Source: Vibrio sp. JC009 (GTDB taxonomy: Bacteria; Pseudomonadota; Gammaproteobacteria; Enterobacterales; Vibrionaceae). Taken from it: a stretch of 64,000 nucleotides of DNA. A program made the translations under genes and the position numbers. The notes under the pieces are model-generated. The model searched no databases, was not told where the DNA came from, and was given only the letters and a program-made list of their open reading frames with translations. Below, piece after piece: positions 18,953 to 27,110 of the stretch (positions are counted from its first letter, which is position 1; each line of letters opens with the position of its first letter). Where the stretch lies: the NCBI RefSeq assembly GCF_029016485.1, contig NZ_CP092106.1:620001-684000 (forward strand). Reading direction: 5' to 3'.

Positions 18953-19477
18953 ATGCGATGTTATGAGAAAAATCAGAACCTTCCAATCAGTAGCCTGAAT
19001 GCTTTGTTCATCGGCAGAGAACAAAGAGGCAAGTCTAAAGAAGAAGTATTGCAGGAACTTGGTCAATTTTTAGAAATTTCAGCTAAAAGCCAAGGCATGC
19101 AAGAAATCAATATTAGTTCATTTTTACATTGGGTGAAGCCTGCTATTCTGCACGACCAATATGTATTCATCAAAAATGAAGGTGATATAGAAGCCTGCGG
19201 ATACGTGCTTTGGGCCTGGGTAGACAGAAATACATTAATTGAATACTTAAATAAAGAGCGTTTTAGCCTTCATCCGATGTGTTGGAATGAGGGTGAGCAC
19301 CTTATCATTGTTGATTTTTTTTGCTCCGACAAATCAATATCTCATTTTCTAATAAAGCAGCTATATAGAAAAGCCCGGTATCAGGCTGGTATTTCATACA
19401 AAAGTGTAAACATCAGCATTCGGGATAATACTGGTTCAGTAGTTAAGCATAATAGGAGAGATGGTTATGAATACTAA
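18953..19477 (+). CDS. HlyC-like toxin-activating acyltransferase homologue of the microcin island
   Basis: 174 residues. The start is ATG 18953 with AGGTGGG just upstream; an ATG further 5' has no binding site. An ungapped alignment with recalled HlyC is clear: LG-x6-A-x-S, then S-x-F-x5-PAI-x3-QY, then a W-x-W-x5-N-x2-IEYL block and a W-x-xG-x4-I-x-DF block. HlyC's catalytic Asp92 corresponds to Asp121, but its catalytic His23 aligns with Met49, so classical lysine acylation may be lost or use another residue. HlyC-like MceI in microcin E492-type clusters takes part in loading a siderophore on the peptide C-terminus; the small size and context suggest a similar peptide-modifying or scaffolding role. 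The stop overlaps the next start (ATGAATACTAA), so translation is coupled. Confidence 0.7.
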   Translation: MRCYEKNQNLPISSLNALFIGREQRGKSKEEVLQELGQFLEISAKSQGMQEINISSFLHWVKPAILHDQYVFIKNEGDIEACGYVLWAWVDRNTLIEYLNKERFSLHPMCWNEGEHLIIVDFFCSDKSISHFLIKQLYRKARYQAGISYKSVNISIRDNTGSVVKHNRRDGYEY

Positions 19478-20852
19478 TATCGTTTCACCTGTTATTGAAA
19501 AGAGTGATGAAAAGTTTAGTATTTTGGGTAAAAAATTACCTGAAATTTCATTTTCATCATTTGAAACATCGCGATTAAAAAATACTGAACTTGTTTGGGT
19601 AAATGAGGAGCTACTTGAAAAATATGGTATCCAGGGTTCTTCTGTGGATATAGAGCGTTATTTATTAGGTGAATATTCTTACGTTTCTTCTGGTTATGTG
19701 AATCCAAGTCGTTTGATTACAAGCGATTGCAAAACATTTTGGGCAGATCGTTATGGTTCCAGACATGAAGTATGTAATGGTGGAAGTGCCCGGTGTGGAT
19801 TTGATGGCTATTTTCAGGTTAAAGGGGTTGGCTTAACACCTCTTTTATCCCAAAACATGAGTAAATCGCACTCTAATGGAAAGCTATTTTTAGATGAAGC
19901 GATTTTAGAAACTGTCTGGGGCGAAGTTTGTCATCGGCATTTACCTTTTGGTGCTGTCAGAACCCTGGCCATTATAAAAACTAATGTACAGGAAGAATTT
20001 TTATATTCAGATGAACGACCAAAAAAGCCGTGCGCCTTAGCGGTAAGGGAGTTTTCAGTTCGACCAGCTCATTTTGAGAGAGCGACCTTTTTCTGGCCGT
20101 CATCAGAGCATATTTCTTTGAGATATGATGATGCTAAAAGGGTGCGTGAGAGTATCAAGTTTCTGCCTATAGCTTTAGGTCTGGTTAATACTGAATTATC
20201 AGGTAAACAAGATTTATATGATTGTCTAAATACAATCATACTACGTATTTCAAAGCAAATAGCTTATTCAAGAGTTAAAGGTATACCCCACGGTTCTCTA
20301 ACGAGCTCTAATATTGGGATTGATGGTCGATTTTTAGATTTTGGAACAATTACTGCTGTACCAGATTTTGGTAATTATGCTCTTGCCAATGGTGTAGGGG
20401 CTGTTTGGGATGACCATAAGTTAATCTCAGATTGGTTGATGAATTTATTTGTAACTTTAAAAAAATATGCCTTTTTTGGTGGTGATTTATCTTATGAATA
20501 CTTAAGTGGTTTGCTAGATACATTTCTTAATGAGTTAGAACGTCAGGAAAATATCGCTATTTTGGAAGAGCTTGGTGTAAGTGAGGTAAATGAAAATAAT
20601 TTAGCAATAGCAAAAGATATAAAGCTTAATCTTGTTAGTAGCCATCGAGTTAATATAGGTGACTTTAAAGATGAAGTTTTTAGAAAGAAGATAAAAAGAA
20701 TCGCATTATCAAAAGGCTTAAAGGTAGGAAAAGTTAAATTTGAATTAAGAAAGTTCAAATATTCATCATTTGATATTTTAAATAATAAGGATTTACACAA
20801 CCAAAAGTACTCAAAAGATTCAATTGGTAACTTAATTAAAAGCTATTGCTAA
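19467..20852 (+). CDS. SelO-like (YdiU) pseudokinase of the microcin island
   Basis: 461 residues. ATG 19467 is preferred over 19461 because AGGAG lies 8 bases before it. Several blocks follow SelO/YdiU: WADRYG, KGVGLTP (Lys119), AVRTLAII, VREFSVRPAHFERATF and IPHGSLTSSNIG followed by FLDFG. SelO transfers AMP to proteins with an inverted ATP. In SelO an Asp-Asn pair and a following Asp nine residues later form the site; here Asn282 and Asp291 keep that exact spacing but the presumed base Asp is Ser281. The glycine-rich loop region is also changed (SKSHSNG). It is translationally coupled to the HlyC-like gene, so the two probably act together. Whether it adenylylates, activates a carboxylate, or only binds nucleotide is unknown. 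Confidence 0.68.
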   Translation: MNTNIVSPVIEKSDEKFSILGKKLPEISFSSFETSRLKNTELVWVNEELLEKYGIQGSSVDIERYLLGEYSYVSSGYVNPSRLITSDCKTFWADRYGSRHEVCNGGSARCGFDGYFQVKGVGLTPLLSQNMSKSHSNGKLFLDEAILETVWGEVCHRHLPFGAVRTLAIIKTNVQEEFLYSDERPKKPCALAVREFSVRPAHFERATFFWPSSEHISLRYDDAKRVRESIKFLPIALGLVNTELSGKQDLYDCLNTIILRISKQIAYSRVKGIPHGSLTSSNIGIDGRFLDFGTITAVPDFGNYALANGVGAVWDDHKLISDWLMNLFVTLKKYAFFGGDLSYEYLSGLLDTFLNELERQENIAILEELGVSEVNENNLAIAKDIKLNLVSSHRVNIGDFKDEVFRKKIKRIALSKGLKVGKVKFELRKFKYSSFDILNNKDLHNQKYSKDSIGNLIKSYC

Positions 20853-20864
20853 ATTGGTGGTGTT

Positions 20865-22037
20865 ATGATTGATTTAATAGAGATTATTTTAATTGCTACA
20901 TCAACGGTAACCTTACTGGCTACTATTACTTTGTTTTTATCGTATAAATTTCGAAAAGGAATAACATACACTGGCGAATTACCAGCAGTATCTGTTTTTG
21001 TTCCGTACTATAACGAAGAACCTGATGTTTTATTAAATGTATTGTCAAAATTAGAACATCAGATATACCCAAAACGTCTTCAGGTACTGCTGATAGATGA
21101 TGGCTCAAGTAATCAAACAACTAAAGAAATTGAACATTGGTTAACTCAGTCAAGAAATCAGATTTACAAATTGATAAAGAAGCCAACTAATGAAGGTAGA
21201 AAGGGATATGCTCTTGATTACGCACTCGACTTAAGTGTTGCAACAGGTGATGTTTATGTCGTTGTAGACAGCGATACTTTTATTGAGCCAAGGGGAATTA
21301 AGGAGTTAGTCAGTAAGTTGTGGTCTGACGACAGATACGCAGCAGTGTGCGGGTATATAACCCCTAATAACTATAAAGATAGCTTTATTGGTCTGTTGCA
21401 GCATTATGAACATATCAGCTTTTATGGGGCTATTAGAGCCGCACAGGACAAGTTGGGGTGTGTTCCCGTTTTGGCAGGAGCTTTTGTTGCGCACAGAGCT
21501 TCAGTAGTGAAAGAGCTTGGTGGCTGGAGTGAATGGTTAGTCGAAGATATAGCCTGGTGCTGGAAAGCTATATCGAATTGCTACAAAACAGGTTATGCGC
21601 CAAAAGCAAAGGCAACAACTCAATGTCCTATTGGTGCAAAGGCATTGTTCAGACAAAGACGCAGATGGGCCAGAGGACGGGTAGAAGCTTATATAGTTGC
21701 ATGGAAAACTCATTGGTTAGCCGGTGTATGTTCAACTCCCTGGTTTGTTATTACTGCGATCCAATATATATTTCCTTCGAGTATTGTCTTATTAGCATTT
21801 ATGGTGTTCTTTCATATTTGGATTCCTATCGCATTAGGTATTGTAAATATGATCTTTTACCTAATGCTTGTTTCTTTATATATTAGTGAGCATAACTTAA
21901 GGAAAGAATTAACTCTAAGTCAGATATTAAGGGCTCCAATATTTTCATTGGTGTTGGAATCTATAACTTGGTTACCAAACCTTTTTGGTTATATCGACGA
22001 ATTATCAGGTAAAAAGAAATTATGGTTAACACGATAA
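20865..22037 (+). CDS. Membrane glycosyltransferase family 2 protein
   Basis: 390 residues. One N-terminal helix (about 5-28), a GT2 catalytic domain, and three or four C-terminal helices (about 285-380). Catalytic features are intact: VLLIDDGSS, VVVDSDTF (the DxD), VEDIAW (the acceptor-side ED, 227-228) and RQRRRWARG (the QxxRW motif, 264-268). This layout is that of processive or lipid-linked GT2 enzymes such as hyaluronan, PNAG and BcsA-type synthases, not of IroB-type C-glycosyltransferases used for siderophore microcins. It starts 12 bases after the SelO-like gene. It could glycosylate the peptide, make a carrier-linked sugar, or provide self-protection; the sequence does not decide. Confidence 0.82.
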   Translation: MIDLIEIILIATSTVTLLATITLFLSYKFRKGITYTGELPAVSVFVPYYNEEPDVLLNVLSKLEHQIYPKRLQVLLIDDGSSNQTTKEIEHWLTQSRNQIYKLIKKPTNEGRKGYALDYALDLSVATGDVYVVVDSDTFIEPRGIKELVSKLWSDDRYAAVCGYITPNNYKDSFIGLLQHYEHISFYGAIRAAQDKLGCVPVLAGAFVAHRASVVKELGGWSEWLVEDIAWCWKAISNCYKTGYAPKAKATTQCPIGAKALFRQRRRWARGRVEAYIVAWKTHWLAGVCSTPWFVITAIQYIFPSSIVLLAFMVFFHIWIPIALGIVNMIFYLMLVSLYISEHNLRKELTLSQILRAPIFSLVLESITWLPNLFGYIDELSGKKKLWLTR

Positions 22038-22100
22038 AATATCTGTTAAGCATTAATGAGCGCAGTACTCTTTTACTGTATTAATGATAAGGAGATTATT

Positions 22101-22388
22101 ATGTATAACCTTAATGCAAGTGAAATTTTGATGGTAGATGGTGGCGGTGATGGTGGTTCAAGTGGAGGTAGCTATGGTGGTAAAGGTGATAATGCCGGAG
22201 GATACCCCGCCTCATCGGGTGCTGTTGGTCAGCAAGCAAACTCCTCTTCACAAGGCTGTGCTCAAGCAATCGCGGGTAATGCTATTGGTGGCGCTATCGC
22301 AGGTGGAGCCGGTGGATTAGGAGGCTCGTTAGCAGGAGCTATAGGCGGAGGTTTAGCTGGTGCTATGGGCGGATCATGTAGTAGGTAG
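22101..22388 (+). CDS. Double-glycine leader, glycine-rich microcin/RiPP precursor
   Basis: 95 residues; ATG 22101 has AAGGAG 6 bases upstream. The leader MYNLNASEILMVDGG is a textbook double-glycine leader (compare MRTLTLNELDSVSGG of colicin V), so cleavage after Gly15 by a C39 peptidase would release about 80 residues. The core starts Gly/Ser/Tyr-rich, then has a hydrophobic Gly/Ala zipper from about residue 57 to 91 (AIGGAIAGGAGGLGG and similar), and ends GGSCSR. Cys53 and Cys93 are the only cysteines and could form a disulfide or be modified. A membrane-inserting bacteriocin is the best reading. It lacks the Ser-rich C-terminus of siderophore microcins. It lies in the middle of its own modification and export genes. 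Confidence 0.85.
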   Translation: MYNLNASEILMVDGGGDGGSSGGSYGGKGDNAGGYPASSGAVGQQANSSSQGCAQAIAGNAIGGAIAGGAGGLGGSLAGAIGGGLAGAMGGSCSR

Positions 22389-22447
22389 TTTGATGTAAAT
22401 CATAGCTCCAGTAATCTGGGGCTATGATATATACAAGGGGGGCTCTT

Positions 22448-22639
22448 ATGCTAATTATTTTTATTTCTTCTTTTTGTGGTTCATTGCTATTTTATTATTC
22501 GTCAGGTAAGGAATTCCCTTCAGGGGTAACTGGCTTAACTTCAATTATTGTGCTGGTGTTTTTGATTTACGGTATAAAAAAATTTTTAGAAGACATAGTA
22601 ATAAAAATTGGGGGCAAAAATGATAGAGGTCAAAAATAA
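22448..22639 (+). CDS. Small two-helix membrane protein, candidate immunity protein
   Basis: 63 residues from ATG 22448, which follows AAGGGGGG; an upstream in-frame ATG at 22424 lacks a good site. Two predicted membrane helices (about 1-17 and 30-44) flank a short loop, followed by a Lys-rich tail (KIGGKNDRGQK). Class II microcin immunity proteins such as Cvi and MceB are small inner-membrane proteins encoded next to the precursor, which is where this lies. The 3' end overlaps the radical SAM start by 20 bases, so it is translated with it. No sequence similarity to a known immunity protein was recognised. Confidence 0.6.
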   Translation: MLIIFISSFCGSLLFYYSSGKEFPSGVTGLTSIIVLVFLIYGIKKFLEDIVIKIGGKNDRGQK

Positions 22640-23606
22640 AGGTCGGTTTTTCTCAATAAACTGGGCATTAATGAATAACTGCAACTACAAGTGTCACTAT
22701 TGTCATTCAGATTTAAGCAGTGGTTCAATAAAAGCACCACCTTATGATGTGGTGATTAGGTTTGTGGAAAAAGCAATTGCACATTCAAAAAAATGTGGTT
22801 TAACACCATATTTTGAGTTTGGCGGCGGTGAGGTCACCATTCTCAGGTATTTCGGTAAGCTCATTAAATTTATTCATGAAGACCATGGATTAGTTTCCAT
22901 TATTTCGAATGGCTCAAAACCTTTGCAATGGTGGCGGGAGAATGCTGAATATCTGAATGGCGTAAGTCTTAGCTATCATGTCAATGATATTAAAGACGAA
23001 GCACACTTTATTGAAGTGGTAAAAATACTGGAGCATTCAAAGAATACCAGACTGCACGTCAATGTAATGATGGATCCGCAACGGTTTGATGATTGTTATG
23101 CATTCGCAGAATCTCTAAAAGATCAGGCAAGGTGCACGATTGCTCTGCAGCCTCTTTATGAGGGGTTTGGTCATGATGGTATTACAAAAAAATATCACTA
23201 CTCCGATGAACAAGAATCAGTAATGCAGATCTTTCGTGGCAGACCTGAAAATAAAGAACTACCACAACCAAGAGCACTTTTAGATATTGAATACCCGGAT
23301 GGAAAAAGGGAAACACTGTCTACATTTGATTTGTTAATCAATGAGCAGGTGAACTTTATCGGTTGGGATTGCTACGCAGGGGTTGAGAGTGTGGTTATAA
23401 CCTTTACCGGTAAAATATATCGTGCATGGTGTATGCAGGATGGTGCGTTAGGTTCAATTTATGACAACCAGTTCATTCTGCCGACACTGCCTACCCGGTG
23501 TCGTACAAAAATTTGCCAGTGTGGGGCAGATATATCTTCTACAAAAGTCAACAGGAAGTTAGCAGAACAATTTAGTGAACGTATCGCTGCCGTGGAAGTT
23601 AATTAA
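22620..23606 (+). CDS. Radical SAM/SPASM peptide maturase
   Basis: 328 residues from ATG 22620 with GGGGG five bases upstream. The radical SAM motif C-x3-C-x2-C is Cys21-Cys25-Cys28 (NCNYKCHYCHS), followed by the GGE motif in FEFGGGEVT for SAM binding. The C-terminal part has a SPASM/twitch-like cysteine set (GWDCYAG, RAWCMQDG, TRCRTKICQCG), typical of enzymes holding auxiliary iron-sulfur clusters and acting on ribosomal peptides. No separate RRE domain is evident. The nearest candidate substrate is the Gly-rich precursor 230 bases upstream. Possible products include thioether, carbon-carbon or epimerised residues; which one cannot be read from sequence. Confidence 0.85.
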   Translation: MIEVKNKGRFFSINWALMNNCNYKCHYCHSDLSSGSIKAPPYDVVIRFVEKAIAHSKKCGLTPYFEFGGGEVTILRYFGKLIKFIHEDHGLVSIISNGSKPLQWWRENAEYLNGVSLSYHVNDIKDEAHFIEVVKILEHSKNTRLHVNVMMDPQRFDDCYAFAESLKDQARCTIALQPLYEGFGHDGITKKYHYSDEQESVMQIFRGRPENKELPQPRALLDIEYPDGKRETLSTFDLLINEQVNFIGWDCYAGVESVVITFTGKIYRAWCMQDGALGSIYDNQFILPTLPTRCRTKICQCGADISSTKVNRKLAEQFSERIAAVEVN

Positions 23607-23618
23607 GAGGTAGATAAT

Positions 23619-24887
23619 ATGACTGCAAGAGGCAATAACCTTTATCGTCCTGAGTATTTTGATGCACGGAAAACAAGCAACGAAGGGAGCATTTTACTCA
23701 ATACTTCGTTTAATCAGCACGTGTATCTTTGTTTATCAGTATTAGTATTTATTGCTGTAGTCATTTTTATTCGCTTTGCTGAATACACAAGAAGGGAAAC
23801 CTTAGTAGGAATTGTCAGCCCTCTTGGTGGAATGGTTAAAGTTCAGGCTAACGATTCAGGTTATGTCGAAAAACTGTTCGTAAAAGAAGGCGATAAAGTT
23901 GAGCGCTTGTCACCTCTTTATGAAATTAAAACTGAACGATTCGACGAATCAGGTGTAGGCGTTAAAAAGAGAATACTTGCTTCAATTGAAAACCAATATC
24001 AATTACTGCTTGAGCGCAGACAACAAGAATTGGAAAAGACACAGTTTGAACGTCAGTCGCTGATAGAGGATATTAATCGGTTAGACGCTGAAATAAGCAT
24101 ATTAAAAAATGTACTTAAGCTCTCCAACTATGAATTAGCACTTACGCAAAAGTTAATCAATAAACAGGAAGCGTTACTTAGAAATAATTTTCTGTCAGAA
24201 ATTGATTATCAAAAACAACAGCTTGAACTTATTTCCAAAGAGTCACAAACGCAAACCCATAACTTAAATCTGCAAAGATTACTAAGAGAAAAACAAAAGC
24301 TTATTACAAGCCGGAAAAATCTTGGTATTAGCCTAAATATCACCCTGAAAGAACTGGACAGACAATTAGAAACAATTACTCAGAGCAAAGTTGAGTTTTT
24401 GTACCAGAGCGATAGTCAGGTTATTTCACCCATTAAAGGAATTGTCGCATTGATACTTGCTGAGGAGGGACATTCAGTAATGAATGGTCAACCCTTGCTG
24501 GTAATTGTGCCGGAGAGTGAGGAAGCGTTTGTAGAGTTGTTTGCCCCTAGTCGCAGTATTGGTTTTATGAAAGAAGGACAGAAAGTGAGACTGAGGTTCG
24601 ATGCGTTTCCTTATGAGAAGTTTGGTGTTCAGACCGGAGTAATTACCAGCGTATCTCAGTCTGCCGTTGCACCAGAAATGATAGCGAATCGCAGTTTAAT
24701 CAACAGGGCAGAGGCCGAAGGTCTGTATCAGGTCAGAGTTGAGCTCTCTAAGCCAACGATAACGGTATATGGGCGAGAGGAACGTTTTGTTTCGGGAATG
24801 ACGGTTGTTGCTGATGTGGAGCTAGATACACGTAAGATTTACGAGTGGATGCTTGAACCGTTATATACCATCAAAGGGAAGATTTAA
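23619..24887 (+). CDS. HlyD-family membrane fusion protein
   Basis: 422 residues. One membrane helix at about 31-50 (LCLSVLVFIAVVIFIRFAEY), a lipoyl-like half (GGMVKVQANDSGYVEKLFVK), a long coiled-coil hairpin (about 120-260), the second lipoyl half (VISPIKGIVALILAEEGHSV) and a beta-barrel domain (VRLRFDAFPYEKFG). This is the CvaA/HlyD type adaptor that links the inner-membrane ABC exporter to a TolC-like channel, which is not in the window. It begins 12 bases after the radical SAM gene and ends 3 bases before the exporter, so the three form one operon. Confidence 0.92.
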   Translation: MTARGNNLYRPEYFDARKTSNEGSILLNTSFNQHVYLCLSVLVFIAVVIFIRFAEYTRRETLVGIVSPLGGMVKVQANDSGYVEKLFVKEGDKVERLSPLYEIKTERFDESGVGVKKRILASIENQYQLLLERRQQELEKTQFERQSLIEDINRLDAEISILKNVLKLSNYELALTQKLINKQEALLRNNFLSEIDYQKQQLELISKESQTQTHNLNLQRLLREKQKLITSRKNLGISLNITLKELDRQLETITQSKVEFLYQSDSQVISPIKGIVALILAEEGHSVMNGQPLLVIVPESEEAFVELFAPSRSIGFMKEGQKVRLRFDAFPYEKFGVQTGVITSVSQSAVAPEMIANRSLINRAEAEGLYQVRVELSKPTITVYGREERFVSGMTVVADVELDTRKIYEWMLEPLYTIKGKI

Positions 24888-24890
24888 TCC

Positions 24891-27023
24891 ATGGAAATGA
24901 TCAGTCAGTTAGATTGGGGATGGGGTAAAAAACTGGCTTTGGTACGCCAGACTGAAAGTGCCGAGTGTGGTGTTGCATGTTTAGCTATGATAGCGGACTG
25001 GCATGGGCATAAAATTAGTTTAAGGCACTTGAGAGAAAAGTTTGGCATCACTCAGCATGGTATGTCATTTGCCCGCCTGATAGAGTGTGCCGAGCTGCTA
25101 AAGCTTTCTGGCAGGGCCGTGAGACTTGATTTAGATGAATTAGATCAATTAAGTACGCCTTGCATCCTCCACTGGAATTTAAACCACTTCGTTGTGCTTA
25201 AATCCGTGAAGCGAGACAAAGTGGTACTTCATGATCCGGCTAATGGTGTTGTTCAACAAACTCTAGCTGAGGTGAACAAGCATTTTACAGGTATAGCACT
25301 TGAGTTAACGCCAACTCATGACTTTAAAAAACGCTATGAAAAAGAAAAAACAAAACTGTCCGAACTTATTGGGAAAACGATAGGTTTAAAAGCCTCGCTG
25401 ATTAAAATCTTTGTCTTCGCTTTAGTGCTGGAAGCACTCGCTTTACTACTGCCTATGCTGAATCAGATAGTGATTGATGAGGTTTTAGTTGGTTATGATG
25501 AAAATTTACTCATATTAATTATTTTTGCCATTCTTATCATCACTGCTACACAGACATTGATTGGTTTAGCTAAGGAATGGGCTACGATCTCCTTGTCAGT
25601 AAATTTCAATCTGCAATGGACTGCGAATGTTTTTCATCACCTTTTTCGTTTGCCTGTTGAATGGTTTGAGAAACGAGATATCGGCAGCATTAGCGCAAAA
25701 TTTGCAGCAATCAATGTCATTCAAAACACATTAACTACGAGCGTCATTCAGGCATTGCTTGATCTGGTGTTGGTCATTGGAACTCTAGTGTTAATGCTGC
25801 TGTACAGTCCGGTCCTTTCTGCTATCGCAATCATTGCTGCCTTTATTTATGTCTTATTGCGCTTTGTATGGTTTGGTGCGTTTAAAAGAGCGGAAGAGAA
25901 CACTTGGGAGGCCAATACACAAGAGGAAAGTTACTTCTTAGAAACGGCCAGAGGTGTTTTAAGTCTCCGGGTCAACGGAACACTTCCCTGGCGAGAATCG
26001 GCGTGGCGCAATTTAAACATTCGCAGACGAAACGCCCAACTTTATGAGCTTAAACTAGGGATGATTTATAACACAATAAATATCTCCATCATCAGCTTAG
26101 TTTCTGCTTCTGTGCTTTGGTTTGGAGCAAATTTGGTATTAAGTGGAGAATTCACTATAGGAATGCTTGTGGCTTTTTTGTCATACCAGGGGCGTTTTTC
26201 GGGGAGTATCAGTTCGTTAATAGATAAGTATTTTGAGTACAAAATGCTTTCAATATACAACGAGAGACTTGCAGATATTGTGCTTACTCAAAAAGAAGTG
26301 AACTATGACTATGGAATTGCCTCTGCTCAACTCAAATCAACAGTTGATAGCACGGAGCTGATTGATTTTTCCAATGTGTCTTTTTCCTATGGCACAAATG
26401 AACCTCTCCTACTGAATAAGGCTTCATTTAAGCTCAAACAAGGTGAAATTGTCGCGCTGGTAGGCCCTTCGGGTTGTGGTAAGTCAACCATTTCCAAGCT
26501 ATTACTTGGCATTTATCAGCCCACTTCCGGTCATATTAAATTTTTCGGTAACTCCAATCTTTCAGTGAAAGAGGTAAGGCAACGTATCGGAGTGGTACTT
26601 CAAGAGGATCAATTGTTTAGTGGCTCAATTATTGAGAATATAACCTTCTTTGGCTCAAAACTGGATGAGGAATTGTTGGTTCAGTGTGCTCAAAAAGCAG
26701 GGGTACATGACGACATAGAGCGATTAAACATGGGATACCATACTTTGGTCGGAGAGATGGGTTCGAGTTTATCCGGTGGACAAAAGCAAAGAATTTTAAT
26801 CGCACGAGCGTTATATAAAAAACCAGAATTGTTGATATTGGATGAAGCAACAAGCAGCTTAGACATACACACAGAATCATTAGTTTGTCAGAAATTCAGA
26901 GAAATTGGACTACCAATTTTAATGATTGCTCATCGTCCGGAAACCATAGCCTCTTCGGATAGGGTTTTGCTTTTGAAAGATGGTTTGATTACCGAAGTGC
27001 TAGGCACATATAGAGTGGAGTAA
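24891..27023 (+). CDS. Peptidase-containing ABC transporter (C39, CvaB type)
   Basis: 710 residues. The N-terminal C39 peptidase is complete: Gln20, Cys26 (QTESAECGVACLAM), His99 (LNHFVVL) and Asp115 (HDPANG), so it should cut the precursor after its double glycine. Then come six membrane helices (about 165-440) and an ABC domain with Walker A GPSGCGKST, signature LSGGQKQR, Walker B LLILDEATSSLD and the H-loop IAHRPET. Export to the outside would require the neighbouring HlyD protein and a TolC. It is the strongest single argument that the island makes and secretes a double-glycine peptide. Confidence 0.95.
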   Translation: MEMISQLDWGWGKKLALVRQTESAECGVACLAMIADWHGHKISLRHLREKFGITQHGMSFARLIECAELLKLSGRAVRLDLDELDQLSTPCILHWNLNHFVVLKSVKRDKVVLHDPANGVVQQTLAEVNKHFTGIALELTPTHDFKKRYEKEKTKLSELIGKTIGLKASLIKIFVFALVLEALALLLPMLNQIVIDEVLVGYDENLLILIIFAILIITATQTLIGLAKEWATISLSVNFNLQWTANVFHHLFRLPVEWFEKRDIGSISAKFAAINVIQNTLTTSVIQALLDLVLVIGTLVLMLLYSPVLSAIAIIAAFIYVLLRFVWFGAFKRAEENTWEANTQEESYFLETARGVLSLRVNGTLPWRESAWRNLNIRRRNAQLYELKLGMIYNTINISIISLVSASVLWFGANLVLSGEFTIGMLVAFLSYQGRFSGSISSLIDKYFEYKMLSIYNERLADIVLTQKEVNYDYGIASAQLKSTVDSTELIDFSNVSFSYGTNEPLLLNKASFKLKQGEIVALVGPSGCGKSTISKLLLGIYQPTSGHIKFFGNSNLSVKEVRQRIGVVLQEDQLFSGSIIENITFFGSKLDEELLVQCAQKAGVHDDIERLNMGYHTLVGEMGSSLSGGQKQRILIARALYKKPELLILDEATSSLDIHTESLVCQKFREIGLPILMIAHRPETIASSDRVLLLKDGLITEVLGTYRVE

Positions 27024-27110
27024 GCAAAAACATACCTGATGATTGTGTCATTTCTGGAGATCTTTGTGTTGTAAAAACATTTCTTATACAAGCTGAATAA
27101 GGAGTTTTCT

